Counted from the first letter of the stretch, positions 1 to 6,381 are shown. The stretch: 7,885 bases of DNA from Actinomycetes bacterium (GCA_023419175.1 JAEZYG010000047.1:1-7885); one strand, 5' to 3'. Notes: a model not told the origin generated them from the sequence alone. A program made the numbers and translations.

Positions 1-850
1 ATCCGCCTTGTTCTTTGTTATAGAAAGAATTTTCAATCGATTCCATATAGATATGAATCAAATTCCTCTTACGAGCAGGAAAATGAAGAATCTGATCAGA
101 AGGCTCCACATAATTATCCTCAATAAAGGAGGAATCCCCAATCTGCTCGCGCACCACCTGAGCAAGAGGTAAAGTTCTGAACGCATAGAGAATACTCGCT
201 ATCGCCATAGCAAAAGCACATATCGCAGCAGATAAACGTATAGAAAAGGCTTTAAGAACATAGCGATATCCCCCTGGACGCTGAAATGAGATCCCTCGAC
301 GTATAAAAGTGACCATCAACCCCATAATCGACATCAAGACAATCGGGATTACAACATAGTTAATGATTTGATAGTCGATATCTTCAGTTGACTCCCCTAC
401 CGCATCTGTCACCATATAGAGAAGTTGAGCTCCTGAGAATACATCGAAGAATGAATGAAACCAGCGAGGCAAGAAGAAGAATAGTGCCGCTATTCCACTA
501 CAGAGAAGAGTGATAATTGACAAACCAGCATCTTTAACTCTTCCTATTTTTTCCAGTTCACAATAGCGAATAATGCCACACATGGAGGAATAAATCACCA
601 TGAGCCCTAGAGAGACACATAACGCCATGAAGGCATAGCGCAGAGAGAAAGAGGAAAAGTATTCAGGATCACTAATGCGATAATGTCCTTTTATGAAGAC
701 ATAAAATAAATAGGTTGACGTATATGCGAGAAGAGCGATAGATATACCAACCAAAAGACCTTGAAGGCGAGAACGCAATATCCAAATAGCTCCGATAATA
801 TCTACTACCACCAGACAGATGGCAAGAGAAAAAATTCCGATATGGATCAT
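1..850 (-). CDS. LTA synthase / OpgB-like phosphoglycerol transferase, N-terminal part (cut by window edge)
   Basis: An open frame of 283 codons plus one base runs off the left edge, so the C-terminal catalytic domain is missing. The visible part is a polytopic membrane protein with hydrophobic stretches at about residues 3-25, 31-53, 70-94, 109-130, 163-183 and 202-224. It is followed by a polar linker and then NLIHIYMESIENSF (263-276) with KEQGG just before the edge. That motif matches the start of the extracytoplasmic sulfatase-fold domain of LtaS/MdoB-family enzymes, where the Glu of the ES pair (here E270) is a metal ligand. The family transfers glycerol phosphate from phosphatidylglycerol to lipoteichoic acid or periplasmic glucans. 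The catalytic Thr would lie outside the window. The ATG at 850 has AGGGAG 10 bases upstream. A TTG at 874 with GAGG 5 bases upstream is an alternative start. It follows mshC by 35 (or 11) bases and is probably the last visible operon member. GC is about 41%, lower than its neighbours. The family call is good; the exact substrate is unknown. Confidence 0.75.
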   Translation of the reverse strand, partial: MIHIGIFSLAICLVVVDIIGAIWILRSRLQGLLVGISIALLAYTSTYLFYVFIKGHYRISDPEYFSSFSLRYAFMALCVSLGLMVIYSSMCGIIRYCELEKIGRVKDAGLSIITLLCSGIAALFFFLPRWFHSFFDVFSGAQLLYMVTDAVGESTEDIDYQIINYVVIPIVLMSIMGLMVTFIRRGISFQRPGGYRYVLKAFSIRLSAAICAFAMAIASILYAFRTLPLAQVVREQIGDSSFIEDNYVEPSDQILHFPARKRNLIHIYMESIENSFYNKEQGG

Positions 851-885
851 GAAATGATCGCTCCCTATCTTCAAATATTCCTCTT

Positions 886-2130
886 CTAATTCACGACAAT
901 TCCAAGTAAGGAATCAAGCGCTCTTCTCAGCTCCGCACACTCTTTCTTATAATCCACTCTCTTAGCGGAGCTATGAACATTATCCGCCCATATATCCATA
1001 GCCTCAATCGCTCGCGGAGTATTGAGGTCATCACGCATAGCCGAACGTATCTTAACAATCACATCTTCGGCTCCTGCACCTCCACGATCCAAAGCGGATG
1101 CCCATCTACGCAGACGCTGATCGGCATCAAAAACCATCTGTGCTTCCCATTCCCAATCACTTCGATAATGGTGAGAGATCAAGGCAAGCCTAATCGCTTG
1201 AGGTCGATGACCAGCGGCTCGCAGACGAGAGACCAACTCAAGATTCCCAAGGGATTTGCTCATCTTCTGGCCGTCCAAAGCGACCATACCGACATTCATA
1301 TAGATGTTGGCGAATTCTTCTCCTGTTAAAGCCTTCCCTAGAGCAGCGCACATCTCATGATGGGGGAAGAGGAGATCACTACCGCCACCTTGGATATCGA
1401 TATGAGTTCCCAGATAGTGTTGGGCGATCGTCGTACATTCGATATGCCATCCTGGACGTCCGCGTCCTAGAGAGGATTCCCATGAGGGTTCTTGCGGACG
1501 TTCTTGACGCCAGATCAGGGCATCGAGACGATCCTCTTTCCCCTCACGATCAGGATCACCGCCTTTCTCAGCGAATTGTCTGAGCTGCTGATCAAAAGAA
1601 AGATGAGCGATATCACCGAAACTGTTCTGCCGGCTATTGCGAAAATACCAATCGGCATAGGTATCGTCGATCTGATAGACCCATCCTGTATCCACCAGAC
1701 GTTCAATATCACCCACGATGGGCTCAATCGCTTCGGTAACAGCCACCCAGTGATCGGGGGGAATGACACGCAAAGCTTCCATATCGTTGCGAAACAAGTC
1801 GATCTGCTCGCACGCTAGCTGTCGCCAATCCACTCCGGTTTGTTCAGCTCGTTCCAAAAGGGGATCATCAACATCGGTGATATTTTGCACGTAACGCACC
1901 TGATATCCCAGATCCATCCACGTCCGCTGTACGAGATCGAATGCCAAATAGGTGAAAGCATGTCCTAGGTGTGTGGCGTCATAGGGGGTGATGCCACAGA
2001 CATAAAGAGAAGCCATTTTTTCTGGACGATGAGAACGATACTCTTGACTCGAAGAATCCCACAGTCTCAATATCCCATCATGTACATCTGGCGACAATGA
2101 GGGAACGGTAGGAGCTGTCCACGTATGCAT
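886..2130 (-). CDS. mshC: L-cysteine:1D-myo-inositol 2-amino-2-deoxy-alpha-D-glucopyranoside ligase (MshC)
   Basis: This is a cytoplasmic ATP-dependent ligase that joins cysteine to GlcN-inositol in mycothiol synthesis. It is a paralogue of cysteinyl-tRNA synthetase, and its 414 residues match the usual MshC length of about 412-414 and are shorter than CysRS. The nucleotide-binding HIGH-type motif is THLGHA (53-58) inside YVCGITPYDATHLGHA; the GITPYDATHLGH form is typical of MshC rather than CysRS, which has GPTVYD. NITDVDDPLLERA lies at 83-95. Probable zinc ligands by analogy are C45, C232 and H257. KMSKSLGN (289-296) is the second ATP-binding loop. The tRNA anticodon-binding domain of CysRS is absent. 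The ATG has AGAGGG 4 bases upstream, overlapping the stop of the lipoprotein gene, from which it is separated by 9 bases. Its presence marks the host as a mycothiol-producing actinobacterium. Confidence 0.96.
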   Translation of the reverse strand: MHTWTAPTVPSLSPDVHDGILRLWDSSSQEYRSHRPEKMASLYVCGITPYDATHLGHAFTYLAFDLVQRTWMDLGYQVRYVQNITDVDDPLLERAEQTGVDWRQLACEQIDLFRNDMEALRVIPPDHWVAVTEAIEPIVGDIERLVDTGWVYQIDDTYADWYFRNSRQNSFGDIAHLSFDQQLRQFAEKGGDPDREGKEDRLDALIWRQERPQEPSWESSLGRGRPGWHIECTTIAQHYLGTHIDIQGGGSDLLFPHHEMCAALGKALTGEEFANIYMNVGMVALDGQKMSKSLGNLELVSRLRAAGHRPQAIRLALISHHYRSDWEWEAQMVFDADQRLRRWASALDRGGAGAEDVIVKIRSAMRDDLNTPRAIEAMDIWADNVHSSAKRVDYKKECAELRRALDSLLGIVVN

Positions 2131-2139
2131 AAGACCCTC

Positions 2140-2679
2140 TCAATGATGGATATCGATGACGATGCGAGCAGGTGATTCCAAGGTAAGAACCCTAAATTCC
2201 CTCTGTTTATCTAAGCCGATAAAGACACTTACCTCATCATCAACTACCGAACCAAGATAGACTCCATGAAGAATGCCAATATCGGATTCTTCCACCGCGC
2301 CTGCTGGACGACTCGTATGAGTTGAACGCACTCCACGTATCGTCAACGCAAGATAGGTCTCGCCGCCAAGTTCTTTGGCGATATCTCCATGATCGTCAGG
2401 ATTGACGTATTCAACCTGCCAGGTAGTGTCCGCAGCATTCCCATCAAGTAGATCAACGACGACCCGATCGTATTCCTTATGCTCCCCGATACGCACAGCA
2501 TTGACGCTGAGTTCTTCCGCTTTATGGAGAGGAGCTGAGTGCGTTGGCTCTCTTTGCCATTGAGGGAGAGGACGTTGAATAGGAGATGATCCTGACGACG
2601 GATCGGATAGACCATCATGATGAGCACAAGAGACCATCAGACAGGAAGCTAAGGCGAGAATGACAAGGTGTTTTTTCAT
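2140..2679 (-). CDS. Lipoprotein with AMIN-like domain
   Basis: This is a predicted exported lipoprotein of 179 residues. A short basic N-terminus (MKKH) and hydrophobic core lead to a lipobox-like LMVSC with the candidate lipidated Cys at residue 18. The Met at position -3 is slightly atypical for a lipobox. A low-complexity Ser/Pro/Gln linker (about 22-55) precedes one domain (about 58-179). It shows VRIGEHKEYDRVVVDL (62-77), WQVEYV (87-92), a YLGSV strand (141-145), GLDKQREFRVLTL (155-167) and a terminal RIVIDIHH. This is the pattern of actinobacterial AMIN-like-domain proteins, which are of unknown function but related to envelope-binding AMIN domains. The start is the ATG at 2679: AGGAG lies 7 bases upstream and the preceding gene's TGA overlaps it by one base (TGATG). 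A GTG one codon upstream is possible but spaced only 4 bases from AGGAG. The biochemical role is not known. Confidence 0.8.
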   Translation of the reverse strand: MKKHLVILALASCLMVSCAHHDGLSDPSSGSSPIQRPLPQWQREPTHSAPLHKAEELSVNAVRIGEHKEYDRVVVDLLDGNAADTTWQVEYVNPDDHGDIAKELGGETYLALTIRGVRSTHTSRPAGAVEESDIGILHGVYLGSVVDDEVSVFIGLDKQREFRVLTLESPARIVIDIHH

Positions 2680-3653
2680 CACTTCTCTCCTAAGTCACGT
2701 CTTATATGAGGCCCTCCAGTCACATCGTCTAAAGCGGAGGTGATAACCGACGGTAAGGTACGTCCGTCCACTGCAAGCAATTCAGTGAGCTGATCGGGAG
2801 TTCTAGCACCCATCAAAGGAGCGGTCACTCCAGGAGCGTCGCGTACCCACATGAGAGCGACTTGAGCGCTGGTCAAGTGCAATCCTTCAGCAGCTTTGAT
2901 GACTGCATGGGTGACCGCTTGAGAGCGATGATCTAGATAGGGCTCGACGAACCACGACAGTTGATCTTTCCCACCTCGGGAATCGCGAGGAATCCCATTG
3001 CGATATTTTCCTGTCAGCACTCCCCTACCCAATGGGGACCAGGGAAATAAACCCATATGGTGATGAGATAAAGCTGGCAAGACTTCCACTTCCACTCGTC
3101 TGGCCAGAAGGGAATATTCAATCTGGGCGCTGACCAGATTGCTACGTCCAGGAAGGGCTTGTTGCCAGGTAGCAGCAGTGCCGATCTGCCATCCGATGAA
3201 ATTGCAAACTCCGACATAGCGAGCCATCCCAGAGCTAACTGCATGGTCGAGTGCTGCAAGACTTTCTTCCAGAGGAGGATTCCCCCACGCATGAATCTGC
3301 CAGATATCGACATGGTCGGTACGCAGACGCCTCAGTGAATCCGCTAAATCATCGAGCAAAGCGCGTCTGGACGTATCGATCATCTGAGGACCACCGTGGG
3401 TACCAAAACCCGCTTTCGTGGCGATGACGAAATCGTCACGCCGGAAATCGGCTTGCATATATCGTCCGATGAGAGATTCCGCTCGTCCACCCCCATAGGC
3501 TGGAGCCGTATCGATGAGGTCTCCCCCCGCATCGACAAAACGATGCATCATCTCACGGGCGTCTTCGCTGGTGGTATCCCCGCCCCACGTCATCGTTCCT
3601 AAGCCAAGAGAACCAACGTTCAATCCTGAATTTCCAACCGTTCTTCGTTCCAT
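2679..3653 (-). CDS. Aldo/keto reductase
   Basis: This is a cytoplasmic NADPH-dependent oxidoreductase of 324 residues with a TIM-barrel fold, close to the usual AKR length. The catalytic tetrad is complete: D48 and Y53 in IDTAPAYGGGRAES, K80 in IATKAG and H121 in WQIHAWG. The cofactor side is seen in GVCNF (148-152), SAQIEYSLL (175-183), PWSPLGRGVLTGKY (204-217) and the phosphate-binding PLMGARTPDQL (279-289). The ATG at 3653 overlaps the uppP TGA by one base (TGATG) and has GGGG 4 bases and AAGGA 11 bases upstream. An in-frame ATG at 3665 lies immediately after AAGG with no room for a ribosome site, so the shorter form is preferred. The substrate cannot be read from sequence. Its place between uppP and mshC could suggest envelope or thiol-related chemistry, but that is only inference. 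Confidence 0.9.
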   Translation of the reverse strand: MERRTVGNSGLNVGSLGLGTMTWGGDTTSEDAREMMHRFVDAGGDLIDTAPAYGGGRAESLIGRYMQADFRRDDFVIATKAGFGTHGGPQMIDTSRRALLDDLADSLRRLRTDHVDIWQIHAWGNPPLEESLAALDHAVSSGMARYVGVCNFIGWQIGTAATWQQALPGRSNLVSAQIEYSLLARRVEVEVLPALSHHHMGLFPWSPLGRGVLTGKYRNGIPRDSRGGKDQLSWFVEPYLDHRSQAVTHAVIKAAEGLHLTSAQVALMWVRDAPGVTAPLMGARTPDQLTELLAVDGRTLPSVITSALDDVTGGPHIRRDLGEK

Positions 3654-4507
3654 CACGCCCCACATCCTTGGAGAGCCATATCGGGAGCGACCACACCTGT
3701 CATCAGCAGGATTGCCAGGATGGCGGCAAGTCCGAGTCTATAGATCACAAAGGGGGTAAACGTATGGCTTGTCAGATAGCGTAAAAGCCAGGCGATCACT
3801 CCATAACCGATCACACCAGCGACGATGGTAGCGACGATAGTCGGCCCCCACGCCACGCATGAGTCGCTACCAATATCTTTCAACTTGTACAGACCTGATG
3901 CGAAGACAGCTGGGATCGCTAAGAGAAAGGAATAGCGAGCTGCAGCAGTACGGGTATAGCCACAGAAGAGTCCACCAGAGATCGTTCCACCTGAACGGGA
4001 GACTCCTGGGATCAGGGCTGCCGCCTGGCATAAGCCGAAGATGATCGCGTCTTTCCAATTCAGCTCGTCTACGTTTTTTACAGCATGATATCTGGCATAT
4101 CGATCTGCTAAATGTAAGACGATAGCCACTCCTGCAAGCATGGCTACTGTTATCCACAGATTCCTCAATGTGGAATCGATGGCATCTTGGAAGAGTAGGC
4201 CGAGGACGCCAATGGGTAAAGAGCCAACGATGATATACCAGCCCATACGTGCATCTGGATCACTGCGCTCAACTTTCTTGACAAGGCTGAGAGCCCAACG
4301 CTGAACGATACGGAGAATATCTTTCGCGAAATAGCAGATGACAGCCGTCTCAGTTCCCAGCTGAGTGACAGCGGTAAATGCTGCACCGGGATCTCTACCG
4401 GAAAAGGCGAGTTGTCCGACAATGAGTTGATGGGCGCTTGAGCTGATCGGTAGGAATTCTGTCAATCCTTGGACGATGCCCAAGATAATCGCTTCGATCC
4501 ATCCCAT
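3653..4507 (-). CDS. uppP: Undecaprenyl-diphosphatase (UppP/BacA)
   Basis: This integral membrane enzyme dephosphorylates undecaprenyl pyrophosphate to the monophosphate, recycling the lipid carrier for peptidoglycan and other wall polymers. It also gives bacitracin resistance when abundant. It has 284 residues, within the family's range. The first active-site block is QGLTEFLPISSSAH (13-26), with the Q/E-xxx-E pair as Q13/E17 and H26. The second is PGVSRSGGT (167-175), with R171. Hydrophobic segments are spaced throughout, for example around 91-107, 117-133, 190-208, 222-243 and 252-275. The ATG at 4507 has a strong GGAGGAG 5 bases upstream. It is the first gene of the downstream envelope/mycothiol operon, preceded by 153 bases before the tRNA gene on the opposite strand. 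Its stop is shared with the start of the aldo/keto reductase. Confidence 0.96.
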   Translation of the reverse strand: MGWIEAIILGIVQGLTEFLPISSSAHQLIVGQLAFSGRDPGAAFTAVTQLGTETAVICYFAKDILRIVQRWALSLVKKVERSDPDARMGWYIIVGSLPIGVLGLLFQDAIDSTLRNLWITVAMLAGVAIVLHLADRYARYHAVKNVDELNWKDAIIFGLCQAAALIPGVSRSGGTISGGLFCGYTRTAAARYSFLLAIPAVFASGLYKLKDIGSDSCVAWGPTIVATIVAGVIGYGVIAWLLRYLTSHTFTPFVIYRLGLAAILAILLMTGVVAPDMALQGCGA

Positions 4508-4512
4508 CGCTT

Positions 4513-4519
4513 CTCCTCC
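4513..4519 (-). promoter_or_regulatory. Ribosome binding site of uppP
   Basis: GGAGGAG on the minus strand lies 5 bases before the uppP ATG. It is the strongest Shine-Dalgarno match in the window and fixes the uppP start at 4507. Confidence 0.8.
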
Positions 4520-4569
4520 ATTTGTCGGTTACTGTGTCGAGCTTAGCACTCTTCGAGATGTGAGACTAT

Positions 4570-4597
4570 TGCGTAGATGGTATCCACCGTCTACGCA
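4570..4597. repeat. 12-bp inverted repeat with 4-base loop in the uppP leader region
   Basis: TGCGTAGATGGT and ACCGTCTACGCA flank the 4-base loop ATCC (4582-4585). Eleven of twelve pairs are Watson-Crick. The twelfth (4578/4589) is a T-G wobble in plus-strand RNA and an A-C mismatch in minus-strand RNA. It lies 63 bases upstream of the uppP start codon and 63 bases before the tRNA. No plus-strand gene precedes it, so a terminator role is unlikely. A dyad operator or a leader hairpin of the uppP operon is more plausible. The function is inferred only. Confidence 0.6.
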
Positions 4598-4660
4598 TTT
4601 GCACCGTATAGCTGCAAGATGCTATCGTTTCTTTCCGGCTCATCTATGAGTTCCACACTT

Positions 4661-4746
4661 GTCCGGGTGGCGGAATAGGTAGACGCGCTAGCTTGAGGTG
4701 CTAGTGCCCGTTATAGGGCGTGGAGGTTCAAGTCCTCTCTCGGACA
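4661..4746 (+). tRNA. tRNA-Leu (anticodon GAG)
   Basis: This is an 86-base class II tRNA cloverleaf. The acceptor stem GTCCGGG (4661-4667) pairs with CTCGGAC (4739-4745) with one G-T wobble, and the discriminator is A4746. The anticodon stem CTAGC/GCTAG (4688-4692, 4700-4704) encloses the loop TTGAGGT, giving anticodon GAG at 4695-4697, which reads CUC and CUU. The long variable arm has a GCCC/GGGC stem (4706-4709, 4716-4719), as expected for leucine tRNAs. The T arm is GGAGG-TTCAAGT-CCTCT (4722-4738). The next bases are CCC, so the 3' CCA is not encoded and must be added enzymatically. It is the only gene on the plus strand. Confidence 0.95.
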
Positions 4747-4832
4747 CCCTTATTCTGTGTTTTCCTCGCCTATTTTCTAACTCTCTTTTACCTCTGTTTC
4801 TCCTCGATATCTCTTTTTAGGAGATCATTCCT
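4747..4832. other. Pyrimidine-rich tRNA trailer
   Basis: No gene is seen in this stretch between the tRNA and the 13-bp inverted repeat. The plus strand is dominated by T and C, with several T runs of 4-5 bases, up to about 4819. A weak ATCTC/GAGAT hairpin (4809-4825) is present. The T-rich stretch may contribute to ending the tRNA transcript, but no classical stem-plus-T-tail terminator directly follows the tRNA. Confidence 0.4.
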
Positions 4833-4885
4833 GCTATCTGTAGGGCCTATGCTCGTATTGTGAACGCACAGACCCTACAGATAGC
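4833..4885. terminator. 13-bp inverted repeat, candidate bidirectional terminator
   Basis: GCTATCTGTAGGG (4833-4845) is perfectly complementary to CCCTACAGATAGC (4873-4885) across a 27-base loop. Inside the loop a second small hairpin, TGTG-AACG-CACA (4859-4870), can form. The outer repeat begins 3 bases after the stop codon of the NifX-like gene and lies between two convergent units, which is where a terminator is expected. Neither strand has a T tract immediately after the stem, so it is not a canonical intrinsic terminator. Actinobacterial terminators often lack the T tail. The pairing is read directly; the role is inferred. Confidence 0.5.
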
Positions 4886-4888
4886 TCC

Positions 4889-5233
4889 TTAACGATCGAC
4901 AGGATAAGCAGCGACTTCATCGAGAGCTTGACGAATGTCAATGGGATCATGGCGGAAGAGGGGTAATCCCATCTTATTGATCGTATGAGCCATAGACTCT
5001 CCCATTCCAGCGCATAACACTCGGTCAATATCATGTTCTTTGAGGAATCTGACGATTCTTCCGTGATGCGATCCATGAGGGCCTTCATCGTGCAAGATAT
5101 CCCAACCGACATCGATAACCTCGTAATCGACCAGGGTCTTTTCTTCAAAGGTGGCGATGGCCATTTTCCGTGCCCTACCAAAACCGGGAGCTAACATTCC
5201 GTTATCGTCAACTGGCGCTGTAATTTTCATCAT
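4889..5233 (-). CDS. NifX/NifB-type (dinitrogenase iron-molybdenum cofactor) domain protein
   Basis: This is a small single-domain protein of 114 residues. It starts MMKITAPVDDNGMLAPGFGRA, the characteristic opening of the Nitro_FeMo-Co family, followed by VIDVGWDILHDE, then GPHGSHHGRIVRFLKEH and CAGMGESM. Relatives in nitrogen fixers carry iron-molybdenum cluster precursors. Many stand-alone relatives in non-fixing bacteria have unknown roles. Potential ligands include H48, H53, H56, H57 and C74, but binding is not shown. No nif genes are present. The open frame continues upstream into dprA. The ATG at 5233 was chosen because homologues begin at MKI-like sequence and GGAG lies 11 bases upstream. 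The ATG at 5254, which overlaps the dprA stop as ATGA, and the ATG at 5230 are alternatives. It is probably co-transcribed with dprA. Confidence 0.82.
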   Translation of the reverse strand: MMKITAPVDDNGMLAPGFGRARKMAIATFEEKTLVDYEVIDVGWDILHDEGPHGSHHGRIVRFLKEHDIDRVLCAGMGESMAHTINKMGLPLFRHDPIDIRQALDEVAAYPVDR

Positions 5234-5250
5234 GAATTCATTGTCTCCAA

Positions 5251-6381
5251 TCATGCCAAACGGGCAACCTTCCATCCTTGCGAACAGCTTTCCACCCATC
5301 CACAACATTCCAATTCTAAAAGAGCTGCCGTGACTTCATAGAGTGTAAAACCTGTCGTTAAAGCGATGTCGTCTACGCTTTTCCAGATCCGAGGAGAGAG
5401 CGTCTCATAGACGGTACGCGGTATCACGTCGAGCAGATCGAAAGGATGAGGTTTTTCACCTTGAGGAAGTTGTGGAGCCATTCCCATCTCTGCGATTAAG
5501 GCATAGATCTCTCGAGCATCGGTCACCAAGGAGGCATATCCATCTCGTATGAGCTGGTGGCATCCGATTGATGTGGATGAGAAGATAGATCCAGGGACAG
5601 CACAGATCACCCTCCCCAATTCAGCAGCCCAGCTCGCAGTATTGCGCGCACCTGAGCGTAACGCTGCTTCCACCACGACAGTAGCGATAGAGAGAGTAGC
5701 AATCAGTCGATTTCGCGCCAGGAAAGCGCGCTTCGTAGGACGAACACCAGGGGCAATCTCACTGATAACAAGGTGATTTTCTCCCAATATCTCGAAAAGA
5801 TCACCATTTCCTGCAGGATAAGCCATATCTAAACCATTGGCATAGATTCCCACTGAATATCCACCACTGCGTATAGCCCCGTAATGAGCTGCTGTGTCGA
5901 TCCCATATGCCCCTCCCGACAGGATAATGCAGCGTCCATATTCATCACCTGTCAAAGATGAGGCGATAGATGAAGCGATGCTATTGCCATATTGACTTGC
6001 TGCTCGCGCCCCTACGAGAGCAACTCCCCGAGGAGGGATCTGATCGAGACGCAAAGGACCTTTCACCCAAAGACCGAGGGGAACGCCATACGATTTAGAG
6101 TCGTGAGCTTCTACAGTGGCAAGATGACCCAGTTCTGCAGGCCATTCCTCATCGCCAGGAATAAGAAATCTCATATTCCCTTGTAACGTTGACTGTTCGA
6201 TTGCGTCTATACAGATAGTGCGCGCTATACGTCCCCAACGACTCTCCTCGTCTCTACGAAGCCTCTCGTAAACTTCCTCAGCTCCTTGACGATCAATCTG
6301 CATCGCATAGCCAGGTGGACAATCGGATGCGAAAATTGCCGCCAATGCCATACGCGCACGGCGCTCCTCTTCTAGACTCAT
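5251..6381 (-). CDS. dprA: DNA-processing protein DprA
   Basis: This cytoplasmic protein binds incoming single-stranded DNA and loads RecA during natural transformation, and is also widely kept in non-competent bacteria. It has 376 residues. The Rossmann-like core shows ALVGARAASQYG (121-132), LSGGAYGIDTAAHYGA (154-169), YPAGNGDLF (188-196), SEIAPG (207-212), FLARNRLIA (220-228) and VVEAALRSGARNTASWA (236-252). GCHQLIRDGYA (273-283) closes the core. A C-terminal segment (about 319-376) fits the winged-helix domain found in many DprA proteins. The ATG at 6381 overlaps the comM TGA by 4 bases (ATGA), with a G-rich GGGGTGGGG stretch just upstream. No truncation is seen. Whether the host is naturally competent cannot be decided here. 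Confidence 0.95.
   Translation of the reverse strand: MSLEEERRARMALAAIFASDCPPGYAMQIDRQGAEEVYERLRRDEESRWGRIARTICIDAIEQSTLQGNMRFLIPGDEEWPAELGHLATVEAHDSKSYGVPLGLWVKGPLRLDQIPPRGVALVGARAASQYGNSIASSIASSLTGDEYGRCIILSGGAYGIDTAAHYGAIRSGGYSVGIYANGLDMAYPAGNGDLFEILGENHLVISEIAPGVRPTKRAFLARNRLIATLSIATVVVEAALRSGARNTASWAAELGRVICAVPGSIFSSTSIGCHQLIRDGYASLVTDAREIYALIAEMGMAPQLPQGEKPHPFDLLDVIPRTVYETLSPRIWKSVDDIALTTGFTLYEVTAALLELECCGWVESCSQGWKVARLA

Larger units (their letters stand above)
4508..4660. promoter_or_regulatory. Divergent intergenic region between uppP and tRNA-Leu
   Basis: No gene is visible here. The stretch must hold the promoter of the uppP operon (minus strand) and probably that of the tRNA (plus strand). 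Only weak matches to promoter boxes are apparent. On the plus strand, TTGCAC (4599-4604) is followed after 18 bases by TATCGT (4623-4628), which could serve the tRNA. I could not find a good -35/-10 pair for uppP. The region also contains the 12-bp palindrome at 4570-4597 and a shorter TTGCA/TGCAA inverted repeat at 4599-4617. The promoter assignments are inference. Confidence 0.4.

Noticed and set aside
973..1818. Plus-strand open frames antisense to mshC (973-1329 and 1492-1818)
   Set aside because: They lie wholly inside a strongly supported gene, have no recognisable motifs and no ribosome site, and are explained as antisense shadows.
886..2130. Cysteinyl-tRNA synthetase as identity for the 414-residue ligase
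   Set aside because: The GITPYDATHLGH signature, the short length and the absence of an anticodon-binding domain fit MshC instead.
4543..4551. TTAGCACTC, identical to a CIRCE (HrcA) half-site, upstream of uppP
   Set aside because: The partner half expected after nine bases is not GAGTGCTAA; only about three bases match. A single 9-base match on either strand of a window this size is not rare by chance.
4809..4825. Small ATCTC/GAGAT hairpin with a T-rich loop as an intrinsic terminator
   Set aside because: The stem is only five pairs, AT-rich at its ends, and the T run lies in the loop rather than after the stem.
4834..5181. A 115-residue minus-strand frame overlapping the NifX-like gene
   Set aside because: It is out of frame with the conserved family motifs of 4889-5233 and its translation shows no family resemblance; it is a shadow frame.
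4889..5233. Evidence for nitrogen fixation
   Set aside because: Only a single NifX-type domain protein is present; such proteins are common in non-fixing bacteria and no nif structural or assembly gene is near.
5233..5308. Longer N-terminus for the NifX-like protein starting at 5308
   Set aside because: It would overlap dprA by about 58 bases and add residues that do not belong to the family domain, which begins at the MKI segment.
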